A stretch of DNA of 64,000 nucleotides from Spirochaetia bacterium UBA2205 (lineage in GTDB: Bacteria; Spirochaetota; UBA4802; UB4802): the NCBI GenBank assembly GCA_002328585.1, contig DCUV01000041.1, positions 1-64,000 of the forward strand, in the 5' to 3' direction. Within the stretch, counting starts at the first letter, position 1, and each line of letters begins with the position of its first letter. The translations under genes and the position numbers were made by a program. The notes under the pieces are model-generated. The model was not told the DNA's origin, searched no databases, and worked only from the letters and a program-made list of their open reading frames with translations. Shown in pieces: positions 1 to 7,783 of the stretch.

Positions 1-230
1 ACGACAGGCGGCTTAAAGATGCCACGACGCACAGCAAGGGGATAGTGGAGTTAGCTGAGGATGGCGAGGATAGAGAAGGCGTGGCGGTACAGGGGAATGA
101 CAGGCGGTTAAAGGATGCCACGACGCACAGCAGGGGAATAGTGGAATTAGCCGAGGATGGCGAGGATAGAGAGGGTGTGGCGGTACAAGGCAATGACAGG
201 CGGTTAAAGGATGCAACTGTGGATAATCCT
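1..230 (+). repeat. 96-bp tandem coding repeat
   Basis: Full units run 39-134 and 135-230, preceded by a partial unit at 1-38. Copies differ at only a few bases, while the next unit from 231 is clearly diverged. The period is a multiple of three and keeps the fibre-protein frame open, so copy number can change by recombination without frameshift. Confidence 0.9.
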
Positions 231-1223
231 GGTATTGTCACTCTTGCAAAGCATGGTGAAAACCGCACGTTGCATGCAGTCCAATCTGATGATCCCCGAC
301 TCTACGATAAACGCGAACCACTCCCTCATACTCATGATTACGCTCCCATAGTACATGCTTATCATGATCATACAGGAACTATTGCTATAATTGCAGAGAG
401 GTCAGAAGAATTTATTGATATTGTACCGCCAACTCATGATAGTGCGGTTATTTACGGAAAAAATGTAGCAAATAAGGATAATGCCATTGGCGTTGCAGGG
501 ATAGTTCAGAGCAACAATGGACATACAATAAAGGCATACGGTGTGCTGGGACATGCCTCGATGTGTGGTGTACGGGGACAGTCACAGGGTAATTCAGAAG
601 GAATTCAGGGATGTGGTGTAATGGGGTTATCGCGATTTGGTGCGGGAGGTGTGTTTGTAAGTGAGCATAACTATTCACTGGTGGCTGATGGCTATGGAAC
701 TATCGCCCATTATGATGACACTGTACACCTTGTTGGTAATGGGAAGGCTTTATATGCCAATGGTGAATCGTATTTTAACGGTACGGTTAGCCTGAATAGC
801 GATAATAAGGAATATTATGCCAGCATTGTTGAGATGTTTGAAACCGATGATAAGGAATATATTTCACCTGGCGATGTTCTTGTGGTCAGTGAACAGGGGA
901 ACGCAATTCTTTCACGCTCACGCAATGCGTTTAATAAAGGAGTGATTGGTGTGGTTGCTGGCAATCCGGTTATGGTTATCAATAATGCCAGCTCAGAGAA
1001 AAAGCTATACCCTGTTGCTTTAACAGGTTCAGTACTATGCAAGGTGGATGCACGCCAGAAGGGGGTAAAACCTGGTGACCTTCTGGTAACCTCTGATATG
1101 CCAGGATGTGCAATGCCAACAGCTATCGATTCGTTTGATAAGATTGGAACGGTGTTTGCAAAAGCACTCAGTGCACTTGATAGTGGAGTAGCTCTTATTC
1201 CTGTGATGATATGGAAGATGTAA
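3..1223 (+). CDS. Tail-fibre-like repeat protein (5' end outside window)
   Basis: The frame is open from the first bases, so the true start lies upstream and a GTG at 45 is only internal. The N-terminal part is a 32-residue repeat (motif GIVELAEDGEDREGVAVQG, then NDRRLKDAT) in two near-identical copies plus a partial and a diverged copy (residues GIVTLAKHGENRTL...). Such repeats resemble phage tail-fibre or collar repeats. The middle is Gly-rich. The last ~100 residues (PVALTGSVLCKVDARQKG, KPGDLLVTSDMPGCA, then GTVFAKAL) look like C-terminal domains of fibre or surface proteins that end in a small beta module. No signal peptide can be judged because the start is missing. It could be a prophage or surface fibre; the function is inferred only from repeat style. 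It ends one base before a convergent gene. Confidence 0.7.
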   Translation, partial: DRRLKDATTHSKGIVELAEDGEDREGVAVQGNDRRLKDATTHSRGIVELAEDGEDREGVAVQGNDRRLKDATVDNPGIVTLAKHGENRTLHAVQSDDPRLYDKREPLPHTHDYAPIVHAYHDHTGTIAIIAERSEEFIDIVPPTHDSAVIYGKNVANKDNAIGVAGIVQSNNGHTIKAYGVLGHASMCGVRGQSQGNSEGIQGCGVMGLSRFGAGGVFVSEHNYSLVADGYGTIAHYDDTVHLVGNGKALYANGESYFNGTVSLNSDNKEYYASIVEMFETDDKEYISPGDVLVVSEQGNAILSRSRNAFNKGVIGVVAGNPVMVINNASSEKKLYPVALTGSVLCKVDARQKGVKPGDLLVTSDMPGCAMPTAIDSFDKIGTVFAKALSALDSGVALIPVMIWKM

Positions 1224-1224
1224 A

Positions 1225-1833
1225 TTATGGCTGTAGCTTCTTGATGATTTCCTGCTCCTTTTTGCTGAAGACTGTCGTGTGATATGCATTGATATCTTTT
1301 GCCATAATTTTGCTTACATAGGTTATCTTGCGGCAGAACGGTTTTTTTTCATAACTATCTACCCATAAAACAACAGCCGTTGATTCAGAGTCCCATATAT
1401 AGGCGCCCTGATTATTTTTTATGGATTCACCGGTTGCAGGTCCGTATTTTTCTTCCATCTTTTTCTTTACATCATCAAGGGCAATATAGGGGAATTGAAT
1501 AATAACATAGAAAAGTTTTGGTTGTTGTGGTTCAGTAGATGTTTGACTGTATTCGGGATAAAAAAATCCATAGCGGTATTCAAGATCACCATCACGGGAT
1601 ATAATGATGCGTTTTTCATCCATGTAAATGATTCTGCCCGCTACATTATTTTTTACATCGTTTAAATAACTTCCCCACTTAACGTTGCCGTATCCCTGTG
1701 CAATATTTTTTGCCTGCTTTGGTTGAGTAGTTTTATCCTCTCTGGTTGTTTGGGGCTTTGCATTTTTATTTTGTGAATATGCAGGAAAAACCATAACAGA
1801 ACAAATAATTGCAGCACATATTGCCGTTTTCAT
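1225..1833 (-). CDS. Secreted conserved hypothetical protein
   Basis: About 202 residues. The start at 1833 is chosen because AAGGAA lies six to ten bases upstream and the protein then begins with a clean signal peptide (MKTAICAAIICSVMVFPAYS, cleavage after AYS). The mature part starts with a Lys/Gln/Thr-rich linker, followed by a compact domain with the segments YGNVKWGSYLNDVK and DDVKKKMEEKYGPATGE. The latter resembles small periplasmic proteins that describe a YGxP turn. I do not recognise a named family. It is convergent with the fibre-like gene, with a one-base gap, and divergent from the CDF transporter. Likely periplasmic; role unknown. Confidence 0.6.
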   Translation of the reverse strand: MKTAICAAIICSVMVFPAYSQNKNAKPQTTREDKTTQPKQAKNIAQGYGNVKWGSYLNDVKNNVAGRIIYMDEKRIIISRDGDLEYRYGFFYPEYSQTSTEPQQPKLFYVIIQFPYIALDDVKKKMEEKYGPATGESIKNNQGAYIWDSESTAVVLWVDSYEKKPFCRKITYVSKIMAKDINAYHTTVFSKKEQEIIKKLQP

Positions 1834-2016
1834 ACCATTTTCCTTAAAAAATAGAATAATCTCACTCTTACATAATACTATCGGAAATATGTTCATTATA
1901 ATCCATAGTATTTTAACAGAAAAATGGCACATATATGCAACCAAAAAATAAAAAATTGATGACAATATGTAGCTATAGTATATTGAATTACAACAGCATA
2001 TAAAAAAGGATTGTCT

Positions 2017-2928
2017 ATGGACCATCACCACGACCATTCACATGAACATAAGTATAGTCAGGGAAGGTTTATCCTTGTGGTAGTGCTCAATGTCATCATT
2101 ACAATGGCTGAATATATTGGTGGTATTATTTCAGGCAGCTTAGCCCTTGTATCTGATGCAGGGCATAACCTTTCTGATGTCATCTCGCTTATACTGGGTT
2201 ATATCGGGCAGAAGGTATCACAGCACAAACCCGGCAAGCGATATTCGTTTGGGCTTAAACGTTTTGAGGTGCTCATTGCGCTTGTCAACGCATTAGCGCT
2301 GTTTGTTATAGGCGGATATATTATTGTTGAGGCTGTCAAACGGTATGTACATGCTGAGCCCATCAATCCTGGAGTGATGCTGCCGGTAGCATGTATTGGT
2401 CTGGCAGGCAATGTCATTTCCATGCTTGTGCTGTATAAAAGCAGAGATAAAAATCTGAATCTTAAAGCAGCATTTCTGCACCTGTTGTACGATGCGGTTT
2501 CATCAATTGGGGTTATCATTACCGGCCTGGTGCTCATGGTTAACAATAGCTGGGTTATCCTTGACGTAATAGTAAGCGTGGCGATAGCTCTCATGATTGT
2601 GGCAAGCTCCCTTGATATTATTAAAAGTTCAGTACGGATATTTTTGCAGGGAGTACCGTCGAGACTTAATTTTGATGATGTATACAAAGCGCTTTTAACA
2701 ATACCGGGCATTTCCAGTGTGCATGGATTGCATATATGGTCGGTAGATTCCAATGAGGTGTTTTTATCGTGTCACCTGTGTATTGATAAGGGCGATAGTT
2801 ACTCTAACACTGATGCGCTGATAACAAAAATAAATGCCATGCTTGAAGAAAAATTTAATATTACCCATACAACATTGCAGGTTGAACACAGCAACCTGTG
2901 CTCATTGAATGGTAGTTGCTGCAGGTAA
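2017..2928 (+). CDS. CDF-family cation (zinc) efflux transporter
   Basis: A 303-residue inner-membrane cation/H+ antiporter of the ZitB/CzcD type, which exports Zn2+ or similar metals. The N-terminus is His-rich (MDHHHDHSHEHK). The two metal-site motifs of the family are visible: H50xxxD54 in SDAGHNLSD, and HLLYD in the fifth helix. Six hydrophobic segments are followed by a cytosolic domain with VHGLHIWSVDSNEVFLSCH. ATG 2017 is preferred over TTG 2011 because AAAAAGGA ends at 2010. The next gene starts two bases after the stop, so they are probably co-transcribed. Family sure; substrate inferred. Confidence 0.9.
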   Translation: MDHHHDHSHEHKYSQGRFILVVVLNVIITMAEYIGGIISGSLALVSDAGHNLSDVISLILGYIGQKVSQHKPGKRYSFGLKRFEVLIALVNALALFVIGGYIIVEAVKRYVHAEPINPGVMLPVACIGLAGNVISMLVLYKSRDKNLNLKAAFLHLLYDAVSSIGVIITGLVLMVNNSWVILDVIVSVAIALMIVASSLDIIKSSVRIFLQGVPSRLNFDDVYKALLTIPGISSVHGLHIWSVDSNEVFLSCHLCIDKGDSYSNTDALITKINAMLEEKFNITHTTLQVEHSNLCSLNGSCCR

Positions 2929-2930
2929 CA

Positions 2931-3260
2931 ATGAGTGTGCATTTTAAACATCCCCAACTGGAGCATGAGGTTGAATCCATTTCGGGGGTGTATGCCTATA
3001 CCTACGAAAAACGTCTGCCTGTTGATGATAAAGAGATATTGTGTTTTATTGGATATGCCATTGCAAATAAAAGTTGTTGCGGGGTAGGAGGATGTATGTT
3101 TGCAACCGTTGCAGGATTTTTACAGGAATATGCAGTACAAAAAGAGGGCGATAGTATTATTTCAGCGGTTGAACCTGTTAGCGATACCAGCACCCGTCAA
3201 AGGATTGAGGCAATGTTGCGTTTGGAGGGTATACAGCAGGTACAGTTTCATGCACTATGA
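2931..3260 (+). CDS. Small Cys-motif protein coupled to CDF transporter
   Basis: 109 residues, no signal peptide or membrane segment. The central segment SCCGVGGCMFATVAGF carries three Cys in a CCxxxxC arrangement that could bind metal or a cofactor; the rest is mixed alpha/beta. ATG 2931 directly follows the transporter stop, implying translational coupling and a role in the same metal response. I do not recognise the family with confidence. The C-terminal Leu/Ile-rich segment (RIEAMLRLEGIQQVQFHAL) looks like a small alpha-beta end. Metal binding is inference from the cysteines and neighbour. Confidence 0.65.
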   Translation: MSVHFKHPQLEHEVESISGVYAYTYEKRLPVDDKEILCFIGYAIANKSCCGVGGCMFATVAGFLQEYAVQKEGDSIISAVEPVSDTSTRQRIEAMLRLEGIQQVQFHAL

Positions 3261-3751
3261 ACTATGTTGCGTTATGCCTTCATTCATAAAAAATGGGGGT
3301 ATGTTGAACAAATTTGTGAAGTTATCAAGTGAGTAACGGAGATATGCCTTATTGCTCTCTTCATTCACATTCTCCATTGAAACTTTATGGGTGTAAGTCC
3401 CATTATCTTTAAAATAATCTTCCCCTCTTCCATTGTCAAATGATGAAAAAACACAAGCATCTAAAGTGGTAGGAATAGTATTTGATTGTATACATAAATT
3501 TTGTATTATATCTAATATAAAATTGTAATACACTTCGCTATAAAGAAATATTGAATTAATTGGAATTGGGACAGTAATTGATTTTTTATACATTTTATAA
3601 ATCTAATGTCTATTGAAATTTCATATCTGGAGAGTCCAATAGCATGGATAATATTTCTACTTTGTTTTAGAGCAATTCCATCAAATAACTTAATTAAAAA
3701 TGAACAAAATTCTCTTTTGGGCTCTGATCGCTTTTTATCAAATGAAATCAA
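3255..3751 (-). pseudogene. Possible frameshifted unknown ORF
   Basis: Two overlapping minus-strand reading frames, 3751-3512 (TTG start) and 3593-3255, read like one protein if a frameshift is allowed in the A-rich stretch near 3585-3600: ...SRYEISIDIRFIK joins MYKKSITVPIPINSIFLYS. Neither frame has a convincing ribosome binding site. The 3' end overlaps the convergent Cys-protein gene by six bases. I recognise no family. It may be a decayed gene, a sequencing error in a homopolymer, or non-coding AT-rich DNA. Confidence 0.3.
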
Positions 3752-3782
3752 TTTTCATTTTCTATTACATGGTCCACTCAAT

Positions 3783-4205
3783 TTATTCCGTCAGTGTAAA
3801 TTTCCCTCCAAAATAGGTTTTCTTCACATCCTTTGCCTTTTCTTGTGCCCACTTTTCAAGACCCATCTTTTTTATAAGGCACAGGTTGAAAACCTTTGTA
3901 TTATGGGGTACCTGTGATGCTCTGTCGGCATAGGGGTGCAGGTTATCACAGGGGAAATCATCACATTCATGGCAAAAATGTATTCCTTTTGATGTTGTGC
4001 ATGCATATACCGTGCATGGCTTTTTCATGTTTAAAAAACCAATTGTTCCGTTTTCATTGCGGCAACCCTTGCACACTGCCTGTTCATCACTGATATTCAT
4101 AGACTTTGCAATCTTGCTGCGGAGGTTGTCATCGTTTGCCGCCAGATACATGGGGCAGTTGAAGCAGTCTAATCCACAGGGTGCTGTCAAAATAGTATAA
4201 TCCAT
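3783..4205 (-). CDS. DUF3795-type zinc-ribbon-like protein
   Basis: 140 residues with AGGAGG ahead of ATG 4205. Four Cys clusters fit the DUF3795 pattern: APCGLDCFNCPMY near the N-terminus, CKGCRN, then CTVYACTTSKGIHFCHECDDFPC. These proteins are small, cytosolic and probably metal-binding; no biochemical function is established that I know of. The gene stands alone, divergent from a long spacer in front of the acyl-CoA synthetase. Confidence 0.8.
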   Translation of the reverse strand: MDYTILTAPCGLDCFNCPMYLAANDDNLRSKIAKSMNISDEQAVCKGCRNENGTIGFLNMKKPCTVYACTTSKGIHFCHECDDFPCDNLHPYADRASQVPHNTKVFNLCLIKKMGLEKWAQEKAKDVKKTYFGGKFTLTE

Positions 4206-4679
4206 AAAGCCTCCTTGTTGTTAATGTAATCAGGTTACTCAACGGCAGTTATAATTTGCCCGTTACAATGCATTCCATAAAATGTGTATGCAAGGTTTGT
4301 TATGATTCATGTAAAACAGATTGTTTATATAATACATTTATTGCAATATAATTTTTATCTGCCAAAAATAATGTCGAATGTGCATGATACATCAATAAAA
4401 TTGATTGGACAACCAATTAAATATTGACAGGATGAACCTATATATGCAAAATGTCAATTAGCAGTAACTATCGCACAAAGAATAAAAAAAAGAGTGGTAG
4501 AATTGCATACCGGCCGGGCAGTGTCTGCTGTTTTGTAAATTTCAAAAATTGATAAAAAATTATGTAATTATGTTGACATACCATGCAGTCATAAAACAGT
4601 TTACGTAAACTGGTTTTATAAAAATTATTTTGTTGTATTATTATAAGCTATATATATTTAAAAAAAAGGAGAGGTTTGT
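4206..4679. other. 474-bp intergenic region before acyl-CoA synthetase
   Basis: AT-rich, no credible ORF. It holds a TTGACA (4573-4578) and a perfect 16-bp palindrome at 4597-4612, plus one 7/8 match to the dispersed octamer (AACTATCGCA at 4466). It probably carries the promoter and operator for the acyl-CoA synthetase. Confidence 0.6.
4597..4612. promoter_or_regulatory. Perfect 16-bp palindrome, candidate operator
   Basis: CAGTTTACGTAAACTG is a perfect inverted repeat flanked by A and T runs, 68 bases upstream of the acyl-CoA synthetase ATG and 18 bases after a TTGACA. A palindrome of this size near a promoter fits a dimeric repressor (TetR, GntR or MerR type). The MerR gene downstream of the synthetase is an obvious candidate to bind it; that is inference. 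Confidence 0.6.
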
Positions 4680-6332
4680 ATGGCTTTTAAGAGATTAACG
4701 ATAGGGAAGGCGCTTTATGATACTGTGGAAAAATATCCGGATCATGAGGCATTGGTATGTCCTGAATTTGGGGTAAGGCTGACGTATAAGCAGTTTTATC
4801 AAAAATGCAGGGAGGTTGCCAGCGGATTAATTGCATTGGGTGTAAAAAAAGGTGATCATGTTTCGGTTTGGGCAACCAATGTACCTGAATGGGTATATTT
4901 GCAGTTTTCACTGGGTATGATTGGTGGTGTGCTGGTGACGGTGAATACCAGTTATAAGTCGCATGAATTAGAGTACCAGTTAAAACAATCAGATTCAACA
5001 ACGCTGTTTATGATTGAAGGATACAGAGATAGCAATTACTATCAGATTGTACGGGAATTAATCCCCAATTTAGATTGTGCTCAACCCGGTATGGTGAATG
5101 CATCCAAACTGCCGATGCTTAAAAATATTGTCTATATTGGGAAGCGCGATGCTACTCCCGGAATGTTTACCTTTAATGATATTGTATTGCTGGGAAATTC
5201 CATAACTGATGAAACACTGGACAAGCGAATTAGCGAGTGCGATGTTGATGATGTTATCAATATGCAGTATACATCCGGTACAACAGGTTTTCCAAAGGGT
5301 GTTATGTTAACTCATTATAATATAGTCAATAATGGGCTTATGGTTGGCGATGTTATGGGGACATCCCCTCATGATAAGCTGCTTATTCATGTTCCGCTGT
5401 TTCATTGTTTTGGATGTGTTATGAGTACATTAAACTGTATAACCCATGGTGCTGCGATGGTTGTTATGGAAAGTTTTGATCCGCTGAAATCGTTGCAGGT
5501 TGTTGCCAGTGAAAAGTGTACAGCCATAAATGGCGTTCCCACAATGTTTATTGCAATGCTTAACCTGCCTGATTTTAACAACTATGACATGTCCTCGCTA
5601 AGAACTGGTATAATGGCAGGAGCTCCGTGCCCTGTTGAAACTATGAATCAGGTTAGAACACTCATGCATTGTCCGGATATTGTCATTGCATTTGGTCAAA
5701 CCGAATCATCGCCTGTTATGACGATGACACGACGTGATGACCCGGTGAGCCTGCGTGTGTCAACCATTGGTAGATTGTTGCCTGATATAGAAGGTAAAAT
5801 CGTTGATCCTGAAACAGGTGAAGATTTGCCACCTAACACACAGGGCGAGATTGTTACACGCAGTGCCTGTGTAATGAAGGGATACTATAAGATGCCTGAA
5901 GCTACCGCAAATGCAATTGACAAAGACGGCTGGTTGCATACCGGAGATCTTGGTTCAGTTGATGAAAACGGCTATTTTAAGGTTACAGGACGCATAAAAG
6001 ATATGATTATCCGCGGTGGCGAAAATATCTATCCTCGTGAAATTGAAGAATTTTTGTTGACGAATCAAAATATTCAGGATGTACAGGTTATAGGGATTCC
6101 TGATGAAAAGTATGGCGAGCAGGTTTTAGCTGCTATTCAGTTAAAGGAAGGACAATCGCCCAGTGCTGAAGAGATGATTGCTTTTTGCACCGGCAAGATA
6201 GCTCGCCATAAGATACCAAAATACTGGGAATTTGTAAAAACATTCCCGCTGACAGCAAGCGGTAAGGTTCAGAAATATAAATTACGGGAAATGTTTGCAT
6301 CAAAATATGGCATGGCAGCTTCAGTTTTTTAA
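4680..6332 (+). CDS. Acyl-CoA synthetase (AMP-forming)
   Basis: 550 residues, normal length for medium/long-chain fatty acyl-CoA ligases. It would activate a carboxylate with ATP and CoA in the cytosol. Visible ANL-superfamily motifs in order: MQYTSGTTGFPKGVMLTHYN (nucleotide loop), AFGQTESSPVMTMT, GWLHTGDLGSVDENGYFKV with the hinge TGRIKDMIIRGGENIYPREI, and the C-terminal LTASGKVQKYKLRE with the catalytic Lys. AAAGGAGAGG precedes ATG 4680. The next gene is a MerR regulator 27 bases on. Chain-length specificity cannot be read from sequence; fatty-acid use is inferred from the beta-oxidation genes elsewhere in the window. Confidence 0.93.
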   Translation: MAFKRLTIGKALYDTVEKYPDHEALVCPEFGVRLTYKQFYQKCREVASGLIALGVKKGDHVSVWATNVPEWVYLQFSLGMIGGVLVTVNTSYKSHELEYQLKQSDSTTLFMIEGYRDSNYYQIVRELIPNLDCAQPGMVNASKLPMLKNIVYIGKRDATPGMFTFNDIVLLGNSITDETLDKRISECDVDDVINMQYTSGTTGFPKGVMLTHYNIVNNGLMVGDVMGTSPHDKLLIHVPLFHCFGCVMSTLNCITHGAAMVVMESFDPLKSLQVVASEKCTAINGVPTMFIAMLNLPDFNNYDMSSLRTGIMAGAPCPVETMNQVRTLMHCPDIVIAFGQTESSPVMTMTRRDDPVSLRVSTIGRLLPDIEGKIVDPETGEDLPPNTQGEIVTRSACVMKGYYKMPEATANAIDKDGWLHTGDLGSVDENGYFKVTGRIKDMIIRGGENIYPREIEEFLLTNQNIQDVQVIGIPDEKYGEQVLAAIQLKEGQSPSAEEMIAFCTGKIARHKIPKYWEFVKTFPLTASGKVQKYKLREMFASKYGMAASVF

Positions 6333-6359
6333 AAAAAATAGCAGGTGATTGAAGTAAAA

Positions 6360-6734
6360 GTGACAACGTATTCAATTGGTGAGTTAGCAAAACTTTTAGA
6401 GATGAGCACACGCACTATACGGTATTATGAAGAGCTGGGACTGCTCAACTCGGTAAAACGCATTGAAAATGGCAGACGCATTTATACTGATGATGATGTC
6501 AGGCGCTTGAAATTCATCAAGCGCCTGAAGATTCTTGGATTAACCCTTTCCGAGATGCACGAATTAGAGTATATATGGCAGATACATAAAACAAATGATA
6601 TTGTTCTTAAGCGCCTATTGGAGATTTTAGATTTGCACATCAACAGAATTGACGACAGGATGAAGGACCTTGAAATCCTGAAAAATGAGATTGGTGAATA
6701 TAAAAGCAGGATTAAAAATAAAATTAATGGATAA
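6360..6734 (+). CDS. MerR-family transcriptional regulator
   Basis: About 124 residues: N-terminal winged helix (TYSIGELAKLLEMSTRTIR, YYEELGLL), then RIYTDDDVRRLKFIKRLKILGLTLSEM, then a dimerisation coiled coil rich in Lys/Glu. No C-terminal effector domain or Cys cluster, so it resembles the short MerR forms linked to acyl-CoA catabolism genes rather than metal sensors. AGGTGAT (6343-6349) supports GTG 6360; an in-frame GTG at 6345 overlaps that site. Probably in one transcript with the acyl-CoA synthetase and may regulate it. Confidence 0.85.
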   Translation: MTTYSIGELAKLLEMSTRTIRYYEELGLLNSVKRIENGRRIYTDDDVRRLKFIKRLKILGLTLSEMHELEYIWQIHKTNDIVLKRLLEILDLHINRIDDRMKDLEILKNEIGEYKSRIKNKING

Positions 6735-6750
6735 AAATAAAATTAATGGA
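6713..6750 (+). repeat. 19-bp perfect tandem duplication at a stop codon
   Basis: The units 6713-6731 and 6732-6750 (TAAAAATAAAATTAATGGA) are identical. The merR stop codon is the first three bases of the second copy, so the duplication probably extended the gene end or separated it from the convergent ABC gene. Confidence 0.85.
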
Positions 6751-6754
6751 TAAT

Positions 6755-7486
6755 TTATACCGCTGCTTTTCCTGAAACAAACTGTTGCACAACTGTATCC
6801 TGACATTCTTTTATTTGCTGTGGCGTTCCCTCAGCAATAATTGTGCCATCATGAAGCATTGCAATGCGGTCGGCAATGGTAAAGGCAAGCCGCATATCAT
6901 GGGTAACTATCACCGAAGTAACATGGAATGTCTTTTGCATGTATGCAATCAGCCTGTACAATGAACCTGAGTTTATGGGGTCAACACCGGTGGTTGGTTC
7001 GTCGTACAGCATGATTTCAGGATTTTTGGCGATAGCTCTTGCAAGCGCTACCCTTTTCTGGATGCCGCCGGAAAGCTCTGAAGACATCCTTGCCTCAATC
7101 CCCTTTAGTCCAACATGGGCAAGCAATTCAGGAATTTTTTGTGCGATTATCTCCTCGCTCGCTCCCTGCCTGCGTAAAGGAAAGGCAATATTGTCATATA
7201 CATTCATTGAGTCAAACAGTGCACCGCCCTGGAAAAGAACGCCAAATTTCTTTATAATAGATGCATCGCTATCATCATTGGAAAATTTTTGACCATCAAC
7301 AAGTATGCTGCCACTATCCGGTTTTAAAATACCAATACAGTGCTTTAGCAGTACTGATTTTCCCGAACCGCTTTTGCCTATAATACACAGTATCTCACCC
7401 GCATAGACCGAAAGATGAAGCCCGGAAAAAACCACCTGTTGTCCAAATGATTTGTGGAGGTTGATAATTGTAATTTTTTCATCCAT
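6755..7486 (-). CDS. MlaF-like ABC transporter ATPase (orphan)
   Basis: About 243 residues. ATPase of the Mla/Ttg2 type, which in other bacteria powers phospholipid movement between membranes. Walker A GKSGSGKSVLLKHC, a long Q-loop region FGVLFQGGALFDSMNVYDN typical of MlaF, signature LSGGIQKRVALARAI, Walker B IMLYDEPTTGVDP and H-loop VIVTHDM are all intact. The permease (MlaE), MCE protein and other subunits are not adjacent, so it is an orphan here. ATG 7486 is chosen because TATAAT on this strand (7498-7493) sits about seven bases upstream; a Met at 7510 is the alternative. Without a ribosome site, leaderless translation is possible. Confidence 0.85.
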   Translation of the reverse strand: MDEKITIINLHKSFGQQVVFSGLHLSVYAGEILCIIGKSGSGKSVLLKHCIGILKPDSGSILVDGQKFSNDDSDASIIKKFGVLFQGGALFDSMNVYDNIAFPLRRQGASEEIIAQKIPELLAHVGLKGIEARMSSELSGGIQKRVALARAIAKNPEIMLYDEPTTGVDPINSGSLYRLIAYMQKTFHVTSVIVTHDMRLAFTIADRIAMLHDGTIIAEGTPQQIKECQDTVVQQFVSGKAAV

Positions 7487-7492
7487 GGGGCT

Positions 7493-7521
7493 ATTATAGT
7501 ATAATGACATATTCTTATAAA
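7493..7521 (-). promoter_or_regulatory. Promoter giving a probably leaderless mlaF-like mRNA
   Basis: Reading the minus strand, TTTATA (7521-7516), 17 bases, then TATAAT (7498-7493). Transcription would start near 7486, the first base of the ATG GAT GAA start. No Shine-Dalgarno sequence is seen for this start or the one at 7510. Confidence 0.5.
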
Positions 7522-7783
7522 GTAAAAAATTTATATAAACTGCATGGATGCCGTTTTATACGTTTGAGTGCAGCGCCAAGTTTCTTTGCTTTGCTTTGAA
7601 TGACAGACACTTTGTTTAGAATGACTATCGCCAGATATTGTAAGTATTATACGCCGACAAAAATCGGCTGTCAAAAACCTATCAACATATATACTGCATC
7701 AGTCAATACCTATAAATAAAGTTGACAATTAAACTGTTGCCGGATTATGAATGACTATTATGTATAAAAAATGGGGATAGGCT

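Noticed and set aside
1..230. CRISPR-like array
   Set aside because: Tandem units have no spacers and are in frame within a coding sequence; no cas genes. The same holds for 20740 and 48670.
2199..2753. 184-residue minus-strand open frame inside the CDF gene
   Set aside because: Antisense shadow; no start signal.
7722..7751. Strong promoter for hom-thrC
   Set aside because: TTGACA is good but the -10 is poor at any normal spacing; kept only as a remark.
7511..7783. Riboswitch or attenuator ahead of hom-thrC
   Set aside because: No leader peptide rich in Thr/Ile codons and no recognisable riboswitch core.
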